A stretch of DNA of 64,000 nucleotides from Sorghum bicolor (GCF_000003195.3 NC_012871.2:55667802-55731801); one strand, 5' to 3'. Counted from the first letter of the stretch, positions 11,117 to 24,100 are shown. Notes: generated by a model from the sequence alone, not told the origin. Program-made: numbers and translations.

Positions 11117-12215
11117 TCCTAATGGCTAGGGAGAGAGGTGAATAACCTAATAAAATTTTCTACAACAACACTAAAAGCCCTTGATTAGTATATAAGATGA
11201 TGAAGCGAATTTGGCACTAGCTCTAAGGGTGATGCAAGTCTCGTACCAAATCTAGTTTCTATAGTCTCTAATGAAGCACACCAAGACTATGTCACTACTT
11301 ACCCCTAGATGATAAGCAAAACTAAGCAAGAGAGCTATATAATGAAAATAGCCAAGAGAGTGAGCCTAAGCCGACCAACATCTATTTATAGATGTCCCTA
11401 AACAAATAGAGTTGTTGGCTCTCTCACTGCACAGAAAATTAGAGGCGTCGGTCGCTTCGATGGTTAGCCATCGGACGCTGGCACCCAACGTCCGACACAC
11501 AGATGGCGGCCACACGTCCCTCTTTTAAATCTCGCACGTCGATCTCTAACGGTCACAAAGTCAGCATTGCACGCAGTCAAAGCATGTTAGACACATTAGA
11601 TGTATAGCACTAGACATCAATTCCTCAGCGTCGGACACAATTCACAGAGCTCCTAAAATGCTTAGAGATGTATCAGATGCATCCTATGACGTGCTATAGG
11701 ACGCAACCAACGTTTGATGTGCAGTCCGCTTGAAAACCTCGCTTGTGACCTTGTTGATATCACTGCTCAGCGGACGCTAAATAGTGTTCTAGCCGTGTTC
11801 AGTGCCAAAGCGTCGGACATGCCAGTGCAACACTATGCGTTGTGACAAAATGCCAGCACGCATCGAACGCTGGCCCAGCGTCTGCGGCTAGCGTCAGGTG
11901 AGTGTTTTCAATGAGAAACACTCCCGCGACTTCTTCGAAACTTGCCTCTGGCGCAATAAAAAATAGGCATTTTATTTTCACAAAAATCCTAAATCCTATA
12001 TCGCAAGCTCAACGGGAGGGCGAGAGGATCCCAAACCTCTCTCTATCCCTCAAACTCCGCCTCCTTTGTAAATGTGTCAATACCACCATATGTAAATCAC
12101 TATGTGCAGGTGTGTTAGTATTTTACAAATAATTTCTCAAAGAAGTTAGCACTCTCACTAGATCCTAATACATATGCAATGACACTACTAGACTATCAAA
12201 GGCTCCTAACGGTTC
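11117..12215 (-). repeat. Sirevirus-like (Ty1/copia) LTR fragment
   Basis: Read on the minus strand, this matches parts of the LTR at 42039-44390: the GTGTTAGTATTTT region, the stretch around 11970-12060, and repeated motifs such as CGTCCGAC and CATCGGACG. The complement of TGGCTAGGGAGAGAGGTGAAT near 11122 looks like an LTR 3' end. Boundaries are approximate, and I found no partner LTR or target duplication. Confidence 0.55.
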
Positions 12216-12345
12216 TAAAAGTATAACTAGAGAACAAGACTACTAAAAGTAGAAGACTTGAGTTAAAATTTGTATAGAAAATAATATATTTATTAAAATA
12301 AAGAAAATATTAAGAATATCAGACTTTCAGAAGACAACAATCTTA

Positions 12346-12588
12346 GGCTTTGTCTAGATGCGAAATCTTTTTGGATTTGGCAACTGTAGCACTTTCGTTT
12401 GTTTGTGGCAAATATTGTCCAATCATAGACCAACTAGAGTCAAAAGATTTATCTCACGATTTATAGACAAACTGTGTAATTAGTTTTTGTTTTCGTCTAT
12501 ATTTAGTACTTCATGCATGTGCCGTAAGATTCGATATAACAGAGAATTTTGAAAATTTTTTGGATTTCGGTGAGAATTAAACAAGGCC
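12346..12588. mobile_element. Tourist-like MITE (GGCCTTGTTTAGTT family)
   Basis: The ends GGCTTTGTCTAG and AATTAAACAAGGCC are inverted repeats flanked by TTA (12343-12345 and 12589-12591). The interior has the family's hallmark stretches about not-quite 'TCCAATCATAGAC' and 'CTCAAAAGATT'. A 3-bp TTA/TAA target fits PIF/Harbinger-Tourist. Confidence 0.85.
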
Positions 12589-12684
12589 TTAAATTATCTC
12601 ATATGTATATGGACCGAACTTTAAGGTGGGGCTACATGATCTATGCCTACGTCGCTCAACCGGCTCGCTTGCGATTGCCGCTAG

Positions 12685-12915
12685 GGCCTTGTTTACTTCT
12701 ACTCCAAAACTTAAAATTTTTCAAGATTTTCTGTCACATCAAATTTTTAGATGTATACATAAAGTATTAAATATATATAAAAATAAAAACTAATTGGACA
12801 GTTTACGAGACAAATCTTTTAAGCCTAGTTAGTGTATGGTTGAACAATAATTAGTACAAACAAACAAAAATGCTACAATGTCATAATTTTTTTTCCTTTC
12901 CAACTAAACACGGCC
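12685..12915. mobile_element. Tourist-like MITE, same family
   Basis: It begins GGCCTTGTTTACTT and ends AACTAAACACGGCC. Flanks are TAG and TAT, so the target duplication is imperfect. Confidence 0.75.
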
Positions 12916-13137
12916 TATGAATTTGAGGTAATAAGATTGATTTGGTTTTTACAGAGCATCTCCAACAGTTTGCTAAAACACTTGCTATCTCATAAATTTT
13001 GGCAAATCAATGATAAAAACTCTCTCCAATAGTTTGCTAAACATGTTTGCCAAAAACCTGGACTTGCTATCCTCCTCATCCGCGCGCGCACTTCTACACG
13101 CGCGGACTCGCCGCGTATCTCATCCGCGCGCCGTTCG

Positions 13138-13300
13138 TTGCTGCGAGCTGCTGCCCTGCTGCTGCCTGCTGCTGAGCTGCGGGCGTGCTGCTGCCCTGCT
13201 GAGCTGCGTGCTGCTGCTGCTGCTGCCTGCTGCTGTGCTGCTGCTGCCCTGCTGAGCTGCGTGCTGCTGCTGAGCTGCTGGCGTGCTGCTGTCTTCTTTA
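13138..13300. repeat. Irregular CTG/GCT-rich repeat
   Basis: Blocks such as CTGCTGCCCTGCTGAGCTGCGTGCTGC recur with variable spacing. Frames through it on either strand (Leu/Cys/Ala- or Gln/Ser-rich) are low-complexity artefacts. Confidence 0.85.
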
Positions 13301-13523
13301 GTTCTAAAAATTTTCAAGATTTTCCATCATATCGAATTTTACGTCCCATGTATGATACATCAAATATACATAAAAACAAAAACTAATTGCACAGTTCATA
13401 TGTAAATCGCGAGACGAATCTTTTAAGTCCAGTTACTCTATAATTGGACAATGTTTGTCAAATAAAAACGAAAGTGCTACAGTGTCAAAATCCAAAAAAA
13501 TTTGCGAACTGAACAAAGTGAAA
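13287..13523. mobile_element. Partial Tourist-like MITE nested in the GCT-rich element
   Basis: The interior matches the family (CACAGTTCATATGTAAATCG, GAGACGAATCTTTTAAG), but the terminal GGCC repeats are lost. Its ends are therefore approximate. Confidence 0.6.
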
Positions 13524-13868
13524 GAGTGTAGTGTTCGAAAGCTAAATAAAATCTGCTGCCGCACGGAGGCGACGTCTAGACGTCAGCCACGGGCCACAGA
13601 TAGACGGGTGTTGGTAGTTAGGGTGTGGGCCTTCTTTTCTTTTAATTTGGCAAGTCTAAATGGCAAACTATTGGAGATAGTCATTTTTTTCACTTACCAA
13701 ATCTTTTACCAAGTTGCCAAAACTCAAAATATGGCAAATAAATTTTAGCTTTGGAGATGCTCTTGGATGAGATAGGATATGACATGGTGGAGTTTGGCAA
13801 GAGGATATTCCAATAAATGTTCACTTTGTCTCGTAGCAATATTTTGGAAAGAAATATGACACGTACTA

Positions 13869-14111
13869 GGCCTTGTTTACTTCCAAATTTTTTTTACAAA
13901 ATAGGAATAGTAGCACTTTCGTTTGTATTTGACAAATATTGTCCAATTATAGACTAACTAGGCTCAAAAGATTCGTCTCGTCAATTTCGACCAAACTTTG
14001 CAATTAGTTTTTATCTTCATCTATATTTAATACTCCATGCATATGTCTAAAGATTCGATGTGACGGGGAATCTGAAAAATCTTGCAAAATTTTTGGGAAC
14101 TAAACAAGGCC
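13869..14111. mobile_element. Tourist-like MITE, same family
   Basis: GGCCTTGTTTAC...CTAAACAAGGCC flanked by CTA (13866-13868 and 14112-14114). It lies upstream of the proton pump interactor-like gene. Confidence 0.85.
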
Positions 14112-14353
14112 CTAGCTAACGTGAGAAGCCATATGTTGCAATAAAAGGTTACTTTGTCTTCTAGTAACATTTTGGTGAAAAATGACACTAGCTAGTGGAA
14201 TGGAATGGATAATAAAAAGTTCGAAATATTCTCGGCAGCGCATGAGAAAACCATGTATATATTTTTTTCTTAGCAAAGAAAACCATGTATAGAAGTGGTA
14301 TTTTTTTGGCGGCTCCTACATCCAACACTGGCCCGATCCAGTTTGTACCCGGC

Positions 14354-14361
14354 CTTTATAC
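14354..14361 (+). promoter_or_regulatory. Possible TATA-like element of the PPI1-like gene
   Basis: CTTTATAC lies about 145 bp upstream of the likely end of the untranslated first exon (14502). It is the nearest TATA-like word ahead of a pyrimidine-rich leader. Weak evidence only. Confidence 0.3.
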
Positions 14362-14384
14362 AAGGGTCACCCCTTGCCTTCTCT

Positions 14385-16473
14385 CTTCTTCTCTTCACCC
14401 CGCGTGCTCTCTCTCTCTACTCTCGGCGGCGACTGGGTGACAGCCGCTGCCTCCCTACGCCTGGTGCCCAGGTATCGTTCGCCGCCGACGAGCACCGGCC
14501 AGGTACGCCCGCCCCTTCTATTCACTTACTGCTGCGCGATACCGAGCACCCCAACCCTAACTCCAGCTATTTGGCCATTTGTATTCGGATCTGATCTAAT
14601 TACGAGTGTATGCGTATCATGCCTGCTAACTTCGATCTGCGCTTTATCGGCGCCGCCCGCCCGCCACTGGCCTCTGGGTAGATTGAAATGGTCGTGGGGG
14701 GAATTAAGGGCGCGGGCCTCGTAGATCTGGATCGGCCGGCCGCTTGGGTTGAGGCTGCGCGCCAGACTGAGGGGATCGGTGGAAGCGCGGCCGCGATCTG
14801 CGGTGCCTCGTGGATCACGTCTGGATTCGACGGGGTTTGGTAGCTGGTCATTGAATCGGATCGCAGTGCCGAATTTCTCCCGCGCCTCGCCTCCGGTAGG
14901 GTCTCTTTTGGCCCAGTTCGCGTGTTGAATCTGCTGTTGTAGTATTCTGATAGGATTGATTGATTCTAGCATGTTATATTCGAACCGACCGTGTGTCAGT
15001 CGATGGACTGTTTCCAGTGAATTAAATTCGTTTCCATCTCTGGATCATCTATTTTCTGCCACTATATTTCAGAGTTCACAATGGTCGCTTTCAGTTTCAG
15101 TGATGCATAAACTGTTTCCACTATTCTGTTCGATCAGATGTTGAGTGCATCTTTTTGCACAATAAGAGAAATCCTAACTTAAGAAAAGATAGTCAGAACC
15201 GGCTAATGCCACGCAGTCCTATTTTGGTGTGTGCTGGGTAGATAGCCTGTGGGTGTGGGCTTTGTGTGCCAGTGATTCAGTCTGCAGTTTTACATCCTCA
15301 CCACCTTGCCCAGAGAACAAAAAACTTTTTGTCCCATCACATCAAATGTTTGGACACATGCATGACATTAAATATAGATTAAAAAATAACTAATTGCACA
15401 GTTTGCATGTATTTTGCGAGACGAATCTTTTAAGCCTAATAGTCCATGATTGGACACTAATTGCTATAGTTACAAATGTGCTATAGTACCAATTTTTTTT
15501 CCTGCGAACTAAACAAGGTTGCATGGCTCGTTCAAACTATCTTCCCATTCCAAGACCCAGCACCAAAATTGCATCAGCACACTGGTCCCACTGCGTCTGA
15601 CCACTTTTCCACTTTGGGAAACAGAAAGAAATAGGCAAGTGAACTATTACAAAACTGTAAAGCGCAAAGTATCAGTTCCTTGAATTCCACCTATGCCATC
15701 GAACATTCTCGGAATTCTCTATATGCCACTGCATGTGTAATTGCCAGGTGTGTCCAGGCCCCCACATGTCATTGGCACAAGCGATGTCATATATGGATTT
15801 CAGGAATTATTCCATGATGCAGACAGAGTTTTCCCAAAATAGAAACCCTACTTTTAATGCCAACTTTGTCAAGACCTAACCTTTCTTTGCCCCATCCCAG
15901 CTTTTTAAATTTGGGGTTGCAGCTGCAGTCGATTCCAGGTGAACTCACTCCTTGGACAAAATAGATAAGTAGATTTGGATATAGTGATATGGTCATGCTT
16001 GGTGTAGAATTCCTGTCAGAGGGCGATTTGAGGAGAGGTTTGATGCCTGATTCAACTTTGTGTAGGAGAAACATATTGTTGGTGTGGATGTGTTTTGTAT
16101 ATTTACATTAAATGGCCCCAGTACCAACTGTTAGGGATTACTCTTTTGATGATGTGATCTACATACCTTGTTCCTTACTCCTTATTTTTACTTTGTTTAC
16201 ATAATATCTGTTTGGTTTTCATGATGATTTGGTCAACATGCCTTTTGGATCGACCAGTTTTTGGGTGCTCTGTGGCATTTGCTTTGAACCACTGTTTGTT
16301 TGCCAGCAAACAAATTTTGATTTGCTTTTACGCTTCTTGCGTAGTTTGCCAGTAAAGATTCAGTTAACTGCATGTATTGGCCATGAAAAGAAGTTCCTCA
16401 GATTTTGTTTTTTGTTCTGCTTCATCGCAACCTGTTCCACTGACAATCATTTTTTTCCTATTGCTGCAGGGGT
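14385..16473 (+). other. 5' untranslated exon and 2-kb leader intron of the PPI1-like gene
   Basis: A GC-rich leader ends CCAG at 14502 followed by GTACGC. The matching acceptor is TTGCTGCAG at 16469, four bases before the start codon. This gives a leader intron of about 1967 bp. A long first intron in the 5' leader is common in constitutively expressed plant genes. The intron contains a MITE (15308-15520). Frames inside the intron are not coding. The transcription start is a guess. Confidence 0.6.
15308..15520. mobile_element. MITE of the GGCCTTGTTTAGTT family inside the leader intron
   Basis: It carries the family's interior (AACTAATTGCACAGTTTGCA, GAGACGAATCTTTTAAGCCT) and ends near GCGAACTAAACAAGG. 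The left terminus is degraded. Confidence 0.7.
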
Positions 16474-19430
16474 ATGGGAATGGAGGTCGTTGGTGCTGAA
16501 GCAGCACCAGCAGAGGTCAAAGTATCTGATGGAGAAGTGAATCTATTCCAAGAGAAGGAAAGCAAAGCAACTGCAAAAGAACGTGAGGAGGCAGTTGTTT
16601 TTGGTTCAGAGACAACTACCAACATTGCTGATCTGGCACCTCCAAAGGATGCGAAGGATGAGTGGCCTGAACCTAAGCAAACTTATGCCTTCTACTTCAT
16701 CAAGATCCGCTCATTTGAGGATCCTAAACTGAGGGCAAAACTCGAGCAGGCTGACAAAGAATTCCAGAAGAAGATCCAAGCTCGCTCTAAACTTATTGAG
16801 GCAGTAAGAGCCAAGAAGGTATTTTTCTTACAGGTCCTCATTGGATTTCCTTCCTCACTGATCCACCACTCATCATAAAAAAGATGTTGAATGCTTTGTA
16901 ACTTGTTTCAAAACATGCTTGTTCTTATGATAGCCATTAGCCAAGATGTATTCTTAATGGGAGTGAACAGCCCCAGGAAGCGACATGTATCTCACTTTAT
17001 AACCTACAAACTCTTTGCAGGCAGAGCGCTCCAGTATTATCGCGGAGCTGAAGCCATTGAGTGCTGAGAACAAACAATATAATGAAGTTGTGAATGAGAA
17101 GATAAAGGAGATGGAGCCTCTTCGGAACAGCTTGGGCAAGTTTCGTGATGAAAACAATGCCATGAGGGCACAGAGTGCAGGTTTATGCTCTTCTATCGAA
17201 GAGCTTGACCTAACGGTATGTCTTGAACCTTTTTGCTAATATAGCTTCCATTCCAGAAACAGTTAACTATATGCTATGCTTCCATTGCTCCCCCTAGATC
17301 AAGATGCTGAATGATCGGATGGTGCATGAGAGCATACCTTTATCTGAGGAGAAGCGTCTGGTGAAAGAAATTAAGGACCTTGAAAAAACCAGATCGAAAG
17401 TCATCTCTAATGCTGCTAACAGGGCTAAACTGCAAGGTACAGTGGTTGAAAAAGAGGCTATACAAGACCAGGTCAAAGTAAGTGTGTTCTGCTGCAATTC
17501 ATCTTTTTGTTTCTGCCTATATTTCTTAGAGAAATAAGTGGTAACCGCAGTCTGAACATTCAGATCATCGGGGAGGGCATTGATGGAATAAAGAAGGAAA
17601 GACAGGCAGTAAGATCTAAGATTAAGGTCCTGGAGGATGAGTTAAAACTTGTTGATGCTGAGATTGCATCGCTTCAAGAAGATTTAGATGCAGCAACTGC
17701 CAGAAAGGACAAGGCGTATGAATCGTTGTCCGAATTGAGAGCAGTGCGCGATGCAAAAGTAAGTTTAACATATTTTTAAATTGCCTGTGCAAAAGTTATG
17801 TCTTTCCTTTCAGTATTTCCATACTTGGGTTAAGAAGAGGGAAACTCTTCTGTCTTCTGTCTTGAGCTTTTGTTCTTTGTTTAGATGTACCTGTGTGTGC
17901 CTGTGGTTGCTTTTGTGTCTTGTTCACTGTGTACCATCTAGAGATGGCTGTGTTGGATTAGTGTGCCTGCTGTTCTGTTTCTGCTAGGCTTTCTGTATTC
18001 TGGAATCTGGAAGGCAACACGCTATCGTATATACACCTTTACAGTTCTGTTTTATAAATTGTTAATGTGATGATGCATCATCTATCCACCCCTGCTCATC
18101 GACTACCTCTATTTTTTTTTAACTACCAGTTGACTTTCATGTGTAATGCTAGTTCATTTAGTGCAATGATGTTATCAGAACTGTTTTAGGCCGATGAGGA
18201 TCGGCGTGGATTAACTTATTGCTTGTTGCATAACCTGAGGTTGCGTGACATGGTTTCTGTTCTCCCGTGGAACCCTGTCATTGGCTTATGATTACATGTG
18301 GTAATTCAGTGATATTCTTCTGCACTTGATCCAGAACGCATCCGCCACGCAAAACCGTGCAGTTTTAGGCAAAGCTAGGGATTGTTCTTCAAGGAATATG
18401 CTGGCAGAATTGCAAGAGCTCCACAAGACTGAGGTATGCTTCTAAATATGTTGATATTAATGGCTCGACCTCATGTGATGCCCACATGTTTATGTACTAA
18501 ACATTTGTTGGTTTAATAGGTCGACAAGTTCATGACCCAATGGTGTGAAAGTAAGGCCTTCAGAGAGGACTATGAGAAGAGAATCCTTGCCTCCCTAAAT
18601 AGCCGACAGCTGAGTCGAGATGGTCGGATGAGGAATCCTGATGAGAAGCCCATATTTATCGAGTCACAGGCGCCAGCTCCAGAGCCAGAGCCCATCCCTG
18701 TAAAATTGCCTGCAAAACAAACCAAAGAAGTGCCTGCTCCCCAGGAAGATGATGCTCCCAAGATTGAAGCTCGTTCAAAAGGACCTGTCAAGTCGCACAA
18801 GGCAAAAGCTGCTCTTGATGCCGATGATGATTATGAGGCTGAGCCCCCGAAGGAGAAGGCCAAGCCTACGGAGGCTGATGTGGCAAAGTTGAAAGAGATC
18901 AAGAGACAGGAGGAGATTGAGAAGAACAAGCTTGCGCTGGAGAGGAAGAAGAGGCAGGCTGAGAAGCAGGCAGCAAAAGCCGCGGCCCGAGCACAGAAGG
19001 AAGCTGAGAAGAAGCTGAAGGTACTGCTCATCTCTCTCTCATTCACCTCCTGCGATCTACACACTAACAATGAAACAACTAATTCTTTCAGAAAGAGGAG
19101 AAGAAAGCCAAAAAGAAATCTGGTGCAGCTGACACCGACGAGCCCTCAGAATCGGATGCCAAGTCTGATGAAGCCATAGAAGCCCCAGCGGAACAAGAAG
19201 TGATCCTTGCTTCCACCACGGTAAAGAAAGAACAGAAGGAGAGTGCCCGGCACAGGAATGTGGTCAGCCGGAGCAAGGCCCCGCCACCCAAGGCGATCCT
19301 GAAGAGGAAGAAGGCGCAGTCCTACTGGTCATGGGCTGGCCCAGCTGCCATAGTGGCTGCGGTGCTGGTTGCCCTCCTCGCGGTGCTGGGATACTACCAG
19401 TACTACCTCCCAGCGAATGTCAGCAACTGA
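16474..19430 (+). CDS. Proton pump interactor 1-like protein, 617 aa, 7 coding exons
   Basis: Coding exons are 16474-16818, 17021-17215, 17298-17477, 17564-17758, 18335-18433, 18520-19020 and 19092-19430. All have GT-AG junctions in phase 0 and give 617 residues. Visible features are an N-terminal region with [18 protein letters not shown], a long coiled coil from about residue 75 to 340, a Pro/Glu-rich linker, and a Lys/Glu/Ala-rich helix around 430-510 ([19 protein letters not shown]). One C-terminal membrane anchor lies at about 588-612 ([20 protein letters not shown]). This order is that of Arabidopsis PPI1, which binds the autoinhibitory C-terminus of the plasma-membrane H+-ATPase and stimulates it in vitro. 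A tail anchor facing the cytosol is inferred. The start is the first ATG after the leader intron; MGMEV offers a second ATG two codons on. Part of its last two exons is repeated as a broken copy at about 20570. Confidence 0.93.
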
Positions 19431-19760
19431 GTGGATGAGGCCCGTGCACTCCGCCGCCAGGCCATTTGATGACGTGGAGACCAATTTTGCAGGTGAGAAG
19501 AAAGAGTGCAAGGTCTGCTTTTGAGACGTGAAGGACCGGAGGAATGTCTTGTTCACTTTTGATGTTAGTTTATATATATTCTATGGAGCCGAAGATACAG
19601 TTGATTTTGGTTGCGACTTTGCTAGATCTCTCTAAATATATACTGCGACTGATATATCCCGTGTACTTTTGAAGTGAAGCGTATATTGACATCTGGAATA
19701 ATGCCTTTCGCTTTAGGAATCTCAAATAATGGCCCTGTCTATGCATTTATGCGCAAGTTT
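19431..19760 (+). other. 3' untranslated region of the PPI1-like gene
   Basis: The T-rich sequence after the stop is a normal plant 3' end. I cannot fix the cleavage site. Confidence 0.4.
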
Positions 19761-20569
19761 TGTTTCTTTTGCAACTCCCTTGGCATCTTATAAATGGTGC
19801 TGTTTTCCAAAGTCCCCAGATGATCCAGCAACAAACAGGTGAACCTTACCCAATTGATGGAAAGCCAAGATCGTTGATCTTGTCAGCCTGGCAAATTTGA
19901 ATGTTCAGATTGAAGCTTGCTACTGAAAAAAAAAACAGTCCTTTGCACTACTTATTAGATGAACTGATAGATGCAAAACATGTGCGAGTTGATAAATCAT
20001 GGATATATGGTGCTTGATGTTCGGTATTTGTTGTACACACCATGAGCAGATGTTCATTGAGCTCACAAGTTGCTGCATCTACATAATACAGAATTACAGA
20101 TATTCTACCAACATTGTCAAGCGACTACGAATGTAAAGGCTTCAGTTAATTTTGCACTATCAAACTTGAAGCAAAGTGCAATTTCATGCATCTCCAATTT
20201 GTTGCAGCGCCTATTACCATAGCTTTATAAGTGAAACCATCATTCCTATTCTATCTATGAACAATGTTATTTATGTTCGGACATGGTTAATTATCTACCC
20301 CCTGCGTTGCAACGATCTTTTGTGTTGTGTCAACGTTGGATGCATCCGAGCACTTAAAAATTTTGGCGTAAAAATGGGAAAACATTGCAATTGATGTTTT
20401 TTTTGCTAAAACAATAATCCAAAATCTCTCTCTTAATCTACATTTTAAGTGAAGACATTCATAGAATTAGTCGACATTGGATTTCACAGGACCAGCAGAA
20501 TCTCTTCACCGCTCCCAGCTGCAGGAGAAGGCGAACCCTAGGCTGACACGGTGAATTTGAAACTGAAAG
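19761..20569. other. Gene-free stretch between the PPI1-like gene and its partial copy
   Basis: AT-rich sequence with no supported coding region, RNA gene or repeat with clear ends. Confidence 0.4.
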
Positions 20570-20745
20570 GGATATGATGCAGGAACAGATTGAGAACATT
20601 TTTGAGTCAGAGAGGAAGAAGAGGCAGGCCGCCGAGAAGCTCAGGATTCTACAGCTCCCTTTCTTGTGTTTCACAAATCACAACAACGCAACAATGAATT
20701 GTTTCAGAAAGAGAAGAAAGCCAAGAAGACAACTGGATTTGCGTT
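20570..20745 (+). pseudogene. Broken partial copy of the PPI1-like gene (exon 6 end, intron, exon 7 start)
   Basis: GAGAGGAAGAAGAGGCAGGC, then a short intron-like stretch ending TTTCAG, then AAAGAGAAGAAAGCCAAGAAG follows the parent at 18940-19115 (ERKKRQAEK, intron, KEEKKAKKK). The copy keeps the exon-intron-exon order, so it arose from DNA and not from spliced mRNA. No other exons accompany it, and reading frames through it diverge. It is 1.1 kb downstream of the parent in the same orientation. Confidence 0.75.
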
Positions 20746-21125
20746 GGTTTTGTGCATATGCGTGCCAGAATTCAAATGTTGCCTCCTGCATTTGCATAGC
20801 ATTTTTTTTTCTCATTTACTGCATTTGCTCAACGCTAGCATTAGCTTCATCCCGTATTCAACGTCTCCTTTCACATCGGAGGCAGGCAACAACACAAATG
20901 GATGTGATATTACCAGCTTGTATCCCTTCAAAAGGATGCCTTAAAATTGCTGGTTTTCAGTTAACAGGTGGCTGCGCCTACAGAACAAAGACCTTCCTTG
21001 CTCTGCCAGTCTGCCTCATGTCTATAGGACCAAAAATTTCAGTAAGCTAAAAGGAAGGGCCACCCAAAATGGGACCATACAAAAAAAAGGGTGTCAGACT
21101 TGTCTATATGTATGTAGTATACTCT

Positions 21126-24100
21126 TTAACTATCCCCAAAATCACCTCCTCTAAGCTGCAGCTCCTTGAACACCGCTGACGATTCTGCCCACAGCTTCTT
21201 GGCTACTTCTGTGTCATAGGATAGACGGGAGGATCTGATTGTTTTCCCTTTCCCACCAAAGAAATACTTCCCAGATTCGTCCTGAAATAACAGTGACCGA
21301 ATACAATTCAAGGTTCATCATTTTGGTTGCAAAACTATGAAAGTTCTGCAGGATCTAACAGCAAGCTTACAGGCAGCGCCAAAGCAGCATCGAGGACAGC
21401 ACCAACCCCTGTATCAGGTTCCTGCAGGAGTCTAAGGGAGCGCAGAGCCAAAAATGCGAACCAAGAGAGACATTGAGGAAGCTCTCGCATGATCTTTGTT
21501 TCCACGACACCAGGATCAGCAGCACTAGAAACAGCGGATTTAAGTCATATGTGCAAACGGAACCATGTTAAATAACAAGCAGGTAATCGTGGATGAATGA
21601 GTGGACTGCTAGAGCTTATGTTAATTGGTGATAGTAATATACATTGTGATGAGCTTTTCTATTCTATTTTTTTGCAAGAAACATAAGGACAATAATATAA
21701 GCCAATCATTTCGGAACATCTGAAAACAGATTCGTTTTAATAAGGTTTTTCTACGTGGTTAGAGAACAAAATATCCTGGTAAACATAGCATAATAACTAG
21801 AAAACGGTCCATTTAGAGACTAGCATAGAAAAGGGGACCGCTATTCTGTGGTTTCACAGTATGGAAAAAAGATGGAAGGAAATGCATGACAGATAATAGA
21901 TGGTGCATACATTACAGAGACACCAGATGACATGTGAAGATGTCGATGTAGCTCATATGAGAACATCAGCATGCAAACTGCAACAAAAAAATCAAGTTAA
22001 AAATTTAGAATAGAATTACATGAAGCATAATAGCAAATTGAGCCAATAAACTCACGCTTGGTATACTCATAAGTAGAAGCTAAGGGGTAACTTCCCCCTA
22101 CTGAGCACCGGCCAAATTTCATCCCTCTCAATGCATCCTCACATACATCAATACCTGACACTAGATATGCAAAAATTGCACATTTTATTAAACTATGTGC
22201 CTTAGAGTGATATGAAGGTAGACTAGTATAATGGTAGAGCACAACCATGCAAACTAAGGATTCCAATTTCATTGAGGAAACTGTATAGGTTACTGCAATA
22301 GAAGATGACGTCGTGCGCAGATGGTAGTATATATCAACTTAGAAACAAGAGAGCCAATTATGTGGGTAGACAAGGTTTGAACCATGACACAACCATATTC
22401 AGGAAACGCTAGATAATAACAGGGCAAAAGGATAAAATGAAATAAAATATTAAGATTCATATAACATGGATATCTTTTGTTAATGCCACACACTTCAGTT
22501 GTTCAACTTAGGTACAAATAGCTCATAAAGTTTGTTAACAACAAATAATTAAACTCAGCACTTACCACACCTGTGTGTGAAAGAAGTTAGATTAACCACT
22601 CGAGATGGTACTGAGCTCTTCTTCAGTAATGGTAAAAGAATGTTGGTCAGCATAAATGGACCAATGTAGTTTGTCTGTATCATCCTGAAATTTGCATGCA
22701 GTAAGGGACTAAGGGCAGTAAACAATCAGCAGAAAGACAAAAATTTAACGCTGACAAACAACACCATTTGATGACACAACGATTTTCTTTTGCTGGGAGA
22801 CTATCAAGTGAAGCACGTACTCATCAAGGCCATCCTCAGTAATTCGATGTGACTTTGCTAATATTCCAGCATTATTTACCAAAAGCTGAATAGAAGGCTC
22901 CAAATTTATCTCCTGAACCCATTGCTTCAGAGAACTTCCAAACTTCTTAATTGACTTGAAAGATGCTAAGTCAAGCTGGAACACTTTGAGATGGGCCTCT
23001 GGCTGTTGCCTCTGAATATCTTGAACAGTCTGCTTCACAGGGTGTGACAATGACGACAAGAGTAAACAGTAGCATAACAACATCTAGTGAAAGATCTCTA
23101 GATAATACCTCGTATAAGAACTGCATGGAACGTCCAGCTGACACAGGGAAAAAAAAATAGAAGTGCATTCGGGTTCAGTAACTAAATCAGTAGAAAGCCA
23201 TTGGCTCATTGAACATCAATATCAAGTCTTGGGCGCATGAAAAACAGGAATAAAAGATACTACGCATTGGCAGTTAACATGGATGGGTAAACTCATCAAG
23301 AACAAAAGGGCAAATTTTTACTCTAATGACTATGGCTAGGATACAAACGAATGAAATTGGAACGAAATCAAGAGCACCAGCGGGCGAGCTGAATCTCAGT
23401 GTGTAAGAAAGCAATGAGCAATGAATACTAAGTCCTTGTTTAGTTGAGGAGGTAAAAAGTTTTTGCTACTGTATCAATTTCGTTTTTATTTAGCAATTGT
23501 TGTTCAACCATAGACTAACTAGGCTCAAAAGATTCGTCTCGCAGATTATAGGTAAACTGTGCAATTAGTTATTTCTTTTTATCTATTTTAATGTTTTATG
23601 CATGTGCCGCAAGATTCAATATGACGGAAAATCTTGAATTTTTTTTTTTGGGGTTTTAGGGTGAACTAACAAGGCCTAAGATACTAAACCGTTGCAGGTA
23701 GTTTGGCAGATTCATCGAAGGCAACCTGTCGCTCTGGAAGCTCAGAATAGAACAGTTTCAATTTGTTTTATAACAACGATAAACTAAAGAGAAGCACCAC
23801 ACCTGCTCGACGGAATGCCAAAGCAAGAATAAGAACAGGAAGAGACACGCGACTGACTCACCAAGCACGACGTGGTAGCCCTCCCGCGCGAGCGCCGCCG
23901 CCGCCGCCCTGCCCAGCCCCGACGTCGCCTGCCACAACGGGAGACGTCGTCATGCGGAAGAGAGAGGGGGCAGATGGGCACGCATGCGATGCGATAGGGC
24001 GGGTATATACATACTCCGGTGACGACGCAGACGGGGCAGCGGCCTTCGGCGGGGCGCGGCCGCCGCCGACGAGGGGCGGCCGCCCGGCCGCGGAGGAACA

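Larger units (their letters stand above)
12953..13763. mobile_element. Candidate DNA transposon with GAGCATCTCCAA ends and GCT-rich cargo
   Basis: Ends AGAGCATCTCCAA and TTGGAGATGCTCT are inverted repeats, and the adjoining sequence (TTTGCTAAA, TTTGGCAA) is roughly mirrored too. The middle carries a GC-rich block with about 160 bp of CTG/GCT repeats and a nested MITE. I found no clear target duplication. A related structure lies at 54893-55655. Confidence 0.55.

Noticed and set aside
13010..13386. Leu/Cys/Ala-rich frames on + and Gln/Ser-rich frame on -
   Set aside because: They are translations of a CTG/GCT repeat in different frames.
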